This document shows, in pieces, positions 1 to 12,100 of a stretch of DNA of 64,000 nucleotides (within the stretch, counting starts at the first letter, position 1; each line of letters starts with the position of its first letter). The notes under the pieces are model-generated. The model was not told where the DNA came from and searched no databases. It was given only the letters and a program-made list of their open reading frames with translations. The DNA lies in contig NC_071671.1 of the NCBI RefSeq assembly GCF_028554725.1, positions 248,001 to 312,000 on the forward strand, written 5' to 3'. The stretch is from Zeugodacus cucurbitae (lineage: Eukaryota; Arthropoda; Insecta; Diptera; Tephritidae). Position numbers and translations under genes: made by a program.

Positions 1-125
1 TTTCACTTAATAAACTATATTCAATTTTTATTTCTTTGGCTTCAACCTAAACTACATTAATAACATACATATTTGTATTCGAATAATTTGAACGTATACA
101 AATGAAAAATATGGAATAATGATAG

Positions 126-3100
126 GCTTGTCGGCATGGTCTTGTACACCATTTGGAACATTTATTGTTTTATGGTGCGGACATGGATGGCCGTAACGCT
201 TCCGGTAATACACCATTGCATGTATGCGCTGTTAACAATCAAGAGGCTTGTGCAAGAATGCTTTTGTTTCGTGGTGCACAACGTTCTGCTCTCAATTATG
301 CCAATCAAACTCCCTATCAGGTACATATTTTTCCGATCTTTGCTTTATAAGGTTAACACACAACGCATTTGAAATGGGTTCAAGACTCTAGAACTTTCTA
401 TGTAAAAATTAAAAAATACACTTAAAATTGTTATTTATTATTTAAATTATATTTTGATGTTATGCTATGTTCAAATAGGTCAACTATATCAAGCAATTAA
501 GTTATATATTGAGCCAACAGAGGCACACAACTAATACATATATTATTTGATAACTATCATTAAATGAAGTAAAACTATGTGAATGAGTAAAAATAAACAC
601 ACACTTAGATGCTTACGAATTTTAAAAGCTTATAATATATTTCAAATGAATATAACTACAGTAGAAACTCGATTAACCGGACTAATTGTTGTCGATAGGC
701 ATTCGGATAATCGAAAATCCGGATAAACGAATGTATTAAAAAAAACAAATAGATATCAACGAAAATCAATGTTTATTAAGGAATGAACACTTACTTATGT
801 ATGTACATATTTTCTTAGATTACATTACATACATAATACTAAACTGCAGAATTAATCATGAAATAAAATATTTAGGTACGTATGTACGAATCATTTGTTT
901 ACAATATGTATTTGGTAATCATGAAATAAGTAGGTAGGTAATAAGTTTAATTTGGTTTAAAATATTTGGTAATTGTCATTTGACGTAAGCAACTTTTTCT
1001 TCTTCATTGCTGCTATATCATATATATAAATAATATTGGTCGCGGTTGGTAGCCCGCGGTTAGTATAACTGAGGACCGGATAAACGAGTTTCTACTGTAC
1101 CTTCTATCCTTAGAATTTTATAGCAATAATCCAACTGGTTTTTAAATTTATAATCAAGCGTTTTTTTCGACCATAGCTATATTTCTTCAGCAAATTACAG
1201 AAGAAGTATATATATTGTTTATATATATATATATATACATACATATATATTGTTTATATATATATGTATATTGTTTTAATGCATTTCATTAAATATGCTT
1301 ATTGGAAGTCAGTATATCTGAAGAATTAGCATAATGAAATTTTTACTTGTAATTTAAGATGTCCATTTGAACATAGCATTAATTTATGCGCTTTTATACA
1401 TAGAAATTGAAAAGTTCTAAAGATGTATTTATCGCCATCCATACGTATACATAGATATATTGTCAAGATTATATTTATTTGAATGTTATAACAATAACAG
1501 CAGCAGATTACTAATAAATCATGAAATAATATACAAAATGCAATAAAATTATTGAAAAATCACTGAAATATTTTTTATATTAAGGTTGCTGTAATTGCCG
1601 GAAATATGGACCTAGCCGAAATCATACAGAATTTCAAGCCTGATGATGTTGGTGAGTAGATAGTTTAAACCTGAATTTGTAATAAATATTTTTGATGACT
1701 ACCATTTACAAACATTGGACCATACGTATATAAATATGTGCATCAAAAATATTGTTATTTATGTAGGTATTGTAGAATTACTGCATGGACACACATTAGT
1801 ATATGTCGGAACGTGCTGAATTTCATAGATCCGCATCACAATACTTTTTGAGCCAAAAACAACTGCTACCACAAATAAGCTTACTCTAAATGTCTATACC
1901 AATTCATTCACTTTATTTAAATTATTTATTAGTTATACAATTAACAAGCATCATACAAATGTGTGCATGTACCTATATATACATGAACCATGCCTTTATA
2001 TTTAATTTCTTTCACACTGAAATTCCGTTTTTTTTTTCATTTCATCATATATATAATAATACAGAGACCTTCATAATATGATGTTCATATCTATAAAATT
2101 TTAACACAAACATATGACAATCATTCGTTTGTATTTTTAATATAGAAATACAATACAAACATATGACAATCATTCGTTTGTATTTTTAATATGGAAATAC
2201 ATTTAATTGACACCAACTATTCGAAAAGCCGAAATTAAACCAAGTTGATTATGCTTAACCAACTAATCACTACTCCACAGGTTCCGCCAGAAATAGAGTA
2301 TTATAAAACCCATCAACCGTTCGTAGGTCGTTTAAAAACTATAGAATATTTTATTTGTCCTATAGTACCAAGACGTACACTACAACCGGACTATCATGAG
2401 TGTAAATACAAATTCAAATTCAAATTTGGGATGAAAAGAAGTTGAAATAGAAATTCATTAATCTAAAAACTTATTATACTCTCGCAACAAAAGTTCACAT
2501 AACGGTTGTTTGTAAGTCATAAAACTAAACGAGTTAGATATATCAAAATGATCAGGATGACGAGACGAGTTGCAATCCCGATGTCTGTCTGTCCGTCTGT
2601 CCGTGCAACTTGAGTAAAAATTGAGATATCTTAACGTAACTTGGAACACGTATTCCTTGGCATCCTGAGGAAGTTGCTTTCGAAGATGGGCAAAATCGGA
2701 CCATTGTCACACCCACAAAATGGTGAAAACCAAAAACCTATAAAGTGTCATAACTAAGCCATAATTAAAGTTATAAAAGTAAAATTTGGAATAAAGGATC
2801 GCACTAAGAAGGGGGATATTTGGATGTAATTTTTTTAGGAAAGAGGTCGTGGCCCCGCCTCCAAATCGTTTATTTGTATATATCTCGCAAACCAATGAAG
2901 CTATATAAACCAAACTTTCTCTTACGTACCCCATCACACAATCGGATAATAACCACGCCCACCTCCCATACAAAGGTTAAATTGAAAATTACTAAAAGTA
3001 GGTTAACTCACTAACGAAAAACGTCAGAAACACTAAATTTCACAGAAATATATAGTATTTTCTTGACACCCTGATAACACGGATAAAGAATGGGCGAAAT

Positions 3101-6100
3101 CGGTTTACAACCACGGCTACTTTCCTTATAACTAAATTTTGAATTCCATCTGATTCCTTCACTTTATAATGTATACATAAGGAACAAATGAACATAACGG
3201 GATAAAACTTTACACAAATAGTGTATATCATCTCTGGCTTCACTTGTGAAAAAAATCTCTCAGATAATTTATTGTAATTCAGAGAAAATTGTTTTCTTCG
3301 AATAGTGTCTCTCTGTTCCAAAAATTATTAAAATCGGGTCATAACATCTCCTAGCTTCCATATACCTAATTATAGGTTTTTCAAAAATATCATCTTCTAG
3401 CTCCCATATACCTAATTATAGGTTTTTAAAAAATACGGTGGGCTTTATTCCGAATATATATTGGTTAATATGTGAGATATCTTAGCAAAATTAAGTGAGC
3501 GTATATTGGATATAGTGTACCTTGCTGGTGAAAATTAATGAAATCGGTTCAGAAATTACCTCAGCCCTCATATACTACATATGCTGAATTTCGTTATTCT
3601 ATTAAACTTTATGCCGAATTTATGTATAAATTTTGTGTTTTTTATAGAATTCTATATTCTTGTCTGCCTTTTCTATTGACAATTACGAAAAAGTCTCCAT
3701 TTTATTTTTGAAAATGTTATCGTAACCCTTATTCGTAACTACATAGCTTTTTATCAATATACAATTATGTGCTTAATCTAAATTAATCACATGTTTTGGT
3801 AAGTCATTTATTTTATTAGATACACACATATACGTAAAATCCCTGATATGTATATTTTTCGCTTTTGCGGATACTTATTCATTCATATTATTTCCAGTTG
3901 ATATAAGTTCATATCATTCATATTATTCCATTCGATATAAGGATACAAACAAAGTAAAATTTACGGATATAAATATTGGAAAACAAGAAAAAGAACCCGT
4001 TTTGTCTAGTGTTAATGTGGCTAAGGGATATTGTGAAGTCTGCACTTCTGGTATACACGTACCGTTCCAAATATTATAGTTATTTGAATCTAGTTTATGT
4101 TTTTGTGTTTGCAACGATTATCTAAACCCTATTTGAAGGGGAAAGTATAAGATAACTGTCGTCGAAGTCAACTAAAGGAAGGTCCGGTAAAGAAGAGTTT
4201 CGAGGGGATTGAATACAATAGCATAAATGATCCATTTACGACATCAGAAGAAAGCGTGTTTGTAAAAAACAATAAATATTGGTCGAAACTTATTTTAAAT
4301 AAGTAGAATAATATATTATGTAAAGTCCAATAGGCCTTCGTAAGACTGCATGGAACCTAATATACATATGTAATTATTATATACATATTACCTAGTAATT
4401 ATTTTTTTCTTATTTACAAAATAATATTTCATGCATAATTCATAACATTCTCGTTTTCATACCACACTCATTTCTGAAATCATATTTATGTGATAATTTT
4501 ACCAATTCATATAATATTTTTGTTTTTATGTCAGATTTTTTAGTCGGATTTTTAAGTGAAATTGCTTATCTTTGTCTTTTCTCTGTTTCGACATAAGTAA
4601 GTTCTCCGATAACTGGTTGAACTCAACATTAAGGGGTTTTATTTATACCGCTAATTACTAACGATCTTATTTCCGGAGGGATCCTCGAAAATAAAAATAA
4701 TTTAATAATTAAATATAGCGAATATGTCCTGCTATTCCAATTTTGCACATTATTTTAGAAAGGCATGACCGTTCAGTGCTTATGGATATTACATTCACAG
4801 GTACTTAAATGTACAACAAGCCTGAACACATAAATATGTTAACAAACATGCATATGCACATTTTTTAGATAATTATTTTCTGTTCTCTGCTAGTTTTACT
4901 CTTTCTATATTTCATAAGTTTCTTATTGTTTATGATTAATTAGCATATATAAGCAGAATACAGTGTGAAAAGAAATTAGATAAAGGTCCCAAAATGTAAC
5001 TACATGCATACAAGTATGTGAAAAAAAATAAACAGACGTAAATAACACCCACCACATTCCTTAGTTCCATTTCGCGGACAACCTCGATATAATCCAAAAC
5101 GCCGGTCAGCTGTGGGCTGGCCAGGTGGCAGCTGCACCAGTAGTTGCGCTGGCAGCCTGATGGGCACCTTGCCACGGAAAAGTTCATGTTGCCATAATGG
5201 ACCGCCATCGCCTTGTCCATCCGAGCATATTCCTTATAGCTCGGCTAGTTCAAGCCTCTCCGAAGGATCGTCAGGGCATCGCTCACATGAAGATGACATC
5301 AGCATTGTAACAGGTATTAAATATTATGTTTTAAACTTTATGTTTTTATTATTTCGTAACGATTTTATTTACGATAGCACTTGATTTTCTTGCATTATAG
5401 TTTTCATTACTTTCTACATATCAGATACATAAGTCCATTTTCACCTTAAAACCTATACCTTTGTATAGCTCACAACGTCGTGTATATACATACATAGAAA
5501 GATACTATGAACTCTGGACGAATCGGATCTTAATAAAATCCACTGTTTATTATGCAATATAGTTCATAGTTATATTGGTATTTGCACGTCATTGGGGGTG
5601 CTCTTACGGACCTCCTTGGTCATTCTGGTATCGTTCCATTCTGCTTTTATCCTTCTTGAAGTCAAGAGGCTTTTGACCCACCGTTGTATTGCATTCTCAA
5701 CGCCTATTGACTCGATACTGTTCAGAATGGCTTCCGTTGACACGTTGTTAAAAGCTCCGGAGATGTCCAGGAATGCTACGAGGGCATATTCCAAAACTTT
5801 TTTAATGCTGAACACCAGTGAATAGAGTGCAGTCTCTACGGATCCGCCTTTTGTGTAAGCATGTTGCGCTTTAGACAAGCTGCCGGGAGGCGCTGCATCT
5901 CTGATATGCGCATCCAATATTTTCTCCAGCGTTTTCAAGAGGAAGTTAAGCTTATGGGTCTAAATTCTTTCGAGTAGGTTGGGTTGTTTTTACCTGCCTT
6001 TGGTATGAACACAACCGTAGCCTCTCTACATGAATGCGACATATAGCTGAACTTCTGGTATACACATACCGTTCCAAATATTATAGTTATTTGAATCTAG

Positions 6101-9100
6101 TTTATGTTTTTGTGTTTGTAACGATTATCTAAACCCTATTTGAAGGGGAAAGTACCCTCCAAGTCCAAGCACCCCCTGAAATAACCATTGCGTTTTTTTG
6201 TGTGAATTGAACATGCAAGATCTTAGTCTAGTATTTTAACATAGAGATCCCAGTTTGTATTTCTGGGATTTCTCCTAACGTCTTCCTTAATTTTCGGATC
6301 AGATGTTATATTTTCGGTATAGAGTGTTATGTTTAAGACGTTTCTTGAGGTGGGTCCTATATATGTAGACTCCTCGGTTAGCTATCACTAGACTACTTTG
6401 TAAAATAAAGTTGAGTAGTGACTCACCTCTTTGATTGATGTCGGTGCTGCCCCTGATCGTGTGATGGGCTGAATGCGGAGAAAATTGACTTTCTTGTTTT
6501 TACGAGGAAATACACAATTCCAACATGGAGACACCCCTCGCTAAATGGGACAGAACTCCCTCTCAAGGACCACACCAAGTATCTGGGAGTAGTCGTGGAC
6601 AGCAAACTGTTGTGGAAGTACAATGTAGAGTAGAGAGTAAGAAATGCTTTATATGCGTGCAGGCAGATGCTTGGCACTACCTAAGGGCTTTCTCCCTCTC
6701 TTATGCACTGGTGGTACACAGCAGTGGTAAGATCGATTCTGCTCTACGGTGCTCTAGTGTGGTGGACAGGCTTACGGAAATCAACGTATGGAAAGCCAAT
6801 GGAAAGGATTCAGCGACTTGCGGCTCTATGTATAACGGGAGCACTAAGAACCACCCAAACGGCGGCTCTTGAAGTATTACTAAACCTGCCGCATATAGAT
6901 TTCTTTGCTGAAAACAGCGCGGCAAAATTGGCGGTACGCCTTAAGCATAAAACCTTCGGGCATAGCTCAATGGGTAATGGGACCTGACCCCACTTTTCAA
7001 ATGGGAAAGAAGGTTCAAAGTTAACTTAGAAAGAGATGGCTGGCGTAAGGTATATTACCTGCACGCAGCAATTTAAACATATTTACGGACGGCTCGAAAA
7101 TGGAGGACGGAGTAGGCGCGGGGATATACTGTCCGGAGTTAGGGGCATGGCAACCATTCAAACTACCGGATCACTGCAGTATATTTCAAGCTCAGGTGTT
7201 TTCAATTGGAAAATCCGCTGAGCTATCCTTATGCTCACCTACAAGATACTCTAAAGTCAACTTATACGTAGACAGTCACCCGGCAATCAAGGCAATATTC
7301 TCATTCAGCATATCGGCCAAAAGTAGCTAGCAGTGACGAGGTAGAGCGCGCTGGAAGAATTTACCGGGTTGCAAAACTGTGACGGCACTCCATTAGGTAT
7401 CGCAAAGGAACAAAACTGGTCTATGTATGGTTTTATAGCCTACCAGACTAACCTAACCTAACCTATATTGGTATTTAATATAATACAATAAATTTAATTT
7501 GTGAACGACTGATACTTCAACTTATTAGAAAGGTCACTCTTCAGTAAATCCACCTGGGTTAGATTGAATTAATTGTGTACATAAGTGCAACGAAACTCTC
7601 AATAGCTCATAATTCTACAATCACCTTCATTTTATTTTCATCATCTCATAATAAAAATGTATAATTTAAATAACGTCGCAACACTATATTAACAATATTT
7701 GTTTGTTCAACAAAAGCACCTATAATAAAAAAATCCCAAAGAATCGAAAAATATACATATAATTAAAATGTACATACATATATAAATAAATATTTTGACG
7801 ATGACAAAATCTTTTAACCAATGTTAAAGTTTTCACTGATGGTAATAATTTAATATCTAAATAAACATATTGCTTGGCGAAATAAATCTAAAAAATAGCG
7901 ATTTTAACAAATAAGTTTGCTTTCCTACAGAACCATTCTTGAATACGAGACAACTTGGTCGCATATCTATCTATGCATGACTACACATTTATATGTGAAT
8001 GTAATGGAAGCTTCATTTACAAATATGAATCAAAAAACCATTTAAAAAAGAAAATCACAAATACCAAGACATGAAAACAATTGGAAGGCTATTTAATGGT
8101 TCGGATTTCCATCTATTCAGTAACTAAAAATAGTAGACAAAGATAATATAAGTTTTATTTTTTGAAAAAAAAAAAACGGTGCAAATTAATAATGACTAAA
8201 AAAGTGGCCTGCATATAAAGCAATTTATAATCTGTGTTATTTATCAGTATCGGTACAATATGTGCATAATTCGATTGAAAAATGTCGACAGATTCTTCTT
8301 TGGTGAATGTTTGACCGTTCTTAGTCCCTACTTCTGGTGCCCGCCTTAATATTGTCCGAATAATTTGGATTTCAAAAGATTTTAATCGCCTCCGAACGGA
8401 TGAAGCATTTTGGTGGGAACCTAATTGAGACCAGAGATATTAAATAATTTGGCAATGAAATATATTCCTTTGCATAATAAGCACAGGGATTAAAATTCCT
8501 ATATGGTTTCCAATTTTGTTTGGTGTTAATTTGTACATATTAGCAAACCCTTTATACGAGCATGAGTAGACAAACATACCCATAATAGCAAAATCTGTCG
8601 GAATAAAAAGGGAAAATTTATAGAGTAATAAGTATACAACATAGTATTATACTTAAATATAAACATACTTAATCAATTTGATCAATGCTAATCTAAGGTA
8701 TATTCACGTAAGTATTTTTAAACACTCATCCCTAATTAGGAATAGGATATATGTATGTGTTTATCTTCAACTATTATATTTTTGAAATTTTTTATGCTAT
8801 TTCTGTAATATTTAAATAGCATGAATATGTTTTTATTTATTATTACGATACTAAGTAGTACTTTATCAATTAACTGGAAATTTGCATTTTTCTCATAAAA
8901 GCACATTTAAACAACATCAAATAACAGCATTATACTGGAATATTCCAATTAAAGGTTTAAAAACGAAAAAATATTTGAAAAACATTAAGTGAAAAGAAAT
9001 CTCCGCAAACTCATCGGGAAGGTTAACTTTAATAGATTGTTTATGTTATGTTCAAAAATTCAGACGTCTTATATAAACGAATTGTTTTTCTCATAATTTT

Positions 9101-12100
9101 CTTTTATTTTACATATTTAGACAAATCACTTGGCGACACTAGTGACTTAATCAGCGACTCATCTGGTGTTGGTACCAATTCAGATTCTGCTGCGTGCTCA
9201 ATCGGACATCCTAGCACCACAGTTGTTTGCATGGAACCATACTCTGGTAATGCACCAGGACATATTTCATTGCAGGCAGGAGATGTTATTGAAGTGGTTG
9301 GATCCACTGATTGTGGTCTCCTGGAAGGGTACATTCGGGGTTCAAATCAATCCGGGTTTTTCCCTGTCGACTGTGTACAGGAAGTGAGCTTACGTCAAAA
9401 GAACACAGCGGCAATACATCTTACTAGTAGCAAAACCAATAACACGAACTGCCAATCACCTTATCAGTCACAACACACTTCAACTGGAGATTCAACGAAG
9501 AGCACAGTAAACCCGCAAAGGTCACCTCAACTAAGTATCAGCGGTAATACAACTACGAATGCAGCTAATACCAGTGTTGACACGCTTTCGCTCATCGCGC
9601 CCAACCACACGCAACCCTCACCTTCAATGTCATTAAATAGCAATGGATCTGATTCAGCGATGAATGTTAGGTACCACAACACGTTACATTCAGTTAGTCA
9701 ATTCAGTAGCGCTACAGCTCCACGTTTGAAAAAGACGTAAGTATATATGTATATATAAAATTTATACCGTTAGAACAATGTCATTATGTTAACATGACAT
9801 TATGGAGTGTATTTAAGTGCTTAGCTTGGTAAACTCTTAAATCGACTTTGGTTCTGTCGTGATGCATTACAAGGCTTTTATTGTTCTCTACATGCCAATT
9901 CCAGAGGCTTTAATGAACCGCGAACAATTATTCTACATAGAGCAAAACGTGGTTTTGGTTTTATATTACGAGGTGCTAAGGCTTCCTCACCACTTATGCA
10001 ATTGAAACCAACTGAACGTTTTCCAGCGCTCCAATATTTAGACGATGTGGATCCGGGAGGTGTGGCCGACATGGCTGGCTTACGTCCTGGAGATTTTCTC
10101 CTGGCCATTGGTAACGAAGATGTTCGCGCAGCTTCCCATGAGAAAGTCGTCGAAATGATACGTTCCGCTGGTGCGCTTGTCTCCATGACTGTTATTTCCC
10201 CTCAATTTCCTCATCAAATGCAAGCTGCAGCACAATTCTTACCTAACATTTATCAATTATCAAGCGGCCCTAGTACACCACAACCATCCCATCGCCAATG
10301 TGCAACATTACCACGCAAAATGTCACTAGGTCCGGGTGCTACAACCGGTAATGTCAGTGGTGGAAGTGGCGGAGTTAGTCGGATGCCAGCTCCAATACCG
10401 CCACGTCGTGATCCAAAAACAACACTAAGCGTTGGTCGAGCAAGAGCGAAATCAATGGTAGCAGGTCTGGAAAATGGTGGTGAAAAAGATGACGGAGAAG
10501 TACCACACACTAAATCTTCGTCCGTTGAATCAATAATCACACCCACACCAACTCATCCAGGGACTCCAGTGCAGTTACGTACCGCTAGTATAAAGGCCAG
10601 ACCAACGTCCAGTCGCATAACTGCTGCCGAGCTGGAGGAACTTTTCCAACGTCAACAGGGTGAATCAATGGATAATTCAAATAGTTACTCTACAATGATG
10701 ACGACATCTCGATTTCAGTCTGGTACAGACAGTGGAGCTGCTACACCACCGGCAAATACCAATTCGCCGATGAAGGCTCCTTTGGTCTACGGTAGTGTTG
10801 CTGAAATGAAACGCAAAGCAAAAATTAAAAATGGAACCATGCGGGGCAAACCATGCTCCATACCGTCGGTAGGCGGATCCATTGGTCATGACCTAAAACG
10901 ATTCCATTCAACTCCAGATTTAAATACACATTTAAATGGATCGGTATCATCTATTTGGGCACCAGCAAACAAAGGACACCATTCACAAGACGATGTCGCG
11001 ACTCTGCATGCTTCTTTACAACGTTTAAATGTACTACCCCCACCAACACATCCACCACCCCCACCACCGATCGGGCAAGTTATTAAAGTGGAGACTCGCA
11101 GCACATCTGAGTATGAGTCGACGTTATCATTGCAACAAAAGTTAAAGAAGCGTGCCGAAAGTGATGCTGTCACTTCTGCAGCAATTGATGGTATTCAATC
11201 AAGTTTCAATCCTTCAACAAATGCTAAAATATATGCGTCGCCACAAGAGTTACGAAATGTAATGGCATGGAAGTTACGCCAATCTCAAGAGGTGAGTGCA
11301 CGATTTTTAAATAATTTTATCAGTATACGTTTATAATTCGTACCACACTTCATAGAACCGACAAACCCAAAATGACCAAACGCAGCAGCAACAGCAGCAG
11401 TCTCTGTCCTCGAATACACAGGTAACGGCTTTGCAACAGCCAGAATCAAATCCTTCTACACAAACACAACAGTCTAGTAGTCAATATGCACAACCAACAA
11501 CTAGTCAGGTAATGTTGCAGCAGTCACAACAACTAAAGAAAACGCACTATGATGTAGGTCAACAAAATGGCAACTCTGAAGGCCACACTACAAGTAACAA
11601 CAGCAACATTGGAACAGGTCCCGCGCCTCCAATACCAGAGCCAGATTATAGTTTTAGTGAGTCGGATGATGAGGATGAAAATTCTATTTTAGTCGCTAGA
11701 AATACTAAATTAAACGAAAAAATTACACTTGTAGAGATTGCGGACACCTGTGGAAACAGTCAAGCAAGGTAAGAAATCAAATTAAAACAAGTAAGGAAAG
11801 GCTAAGTTCGGGTGCAACCGAACATTTTATACTCTCGCAATTTATTGATATAGTTTTATTAAGATAAGACATAATTTAACCCATATCTATATTCGGAATA
11901 AAGTCCAATAGAATAACGAAAATCATCATATGTTGTATATGAGGGCTGAGGTAATTTCTGAACTGATTCCACTCATTTTCAGCACTAAGGTACTATATGT
12001 CCAAGACTATACGGTCACTTAATTTGCTAAGATATGTCACGGAATAAAGCCCACCGGATTTTTGAAAAACCTATAATCGATTTTAAAAATTTTAAATATT

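Larger units (their letters stand above)
1652..5064 (+). other. Shank intron with dispersed element and duplicated 104-bp segment
   Basis: Large intron. It contains a 49-bp tandem duplication (2106-2203), a minus-oriented copy of the 1-kb dispersed element (2468-3635), and at 4044-4147 the partner of a 104-bp repeat found again at 6051-6154. An open frame at 2245-2445 has no Shank counterpart and the wrong phase for splicing. Confidence 0.65.

Noticed and set aside
2245..2445. Open frame VPPEIEYYKTHQPFVGR... after an acceptor in a Shank intron
   Set aside because: The preceding exon ends in phase 1, and in that phase this segment hits a stop within nine codons; the true next exon (5065) continues the conserved VPF motif.
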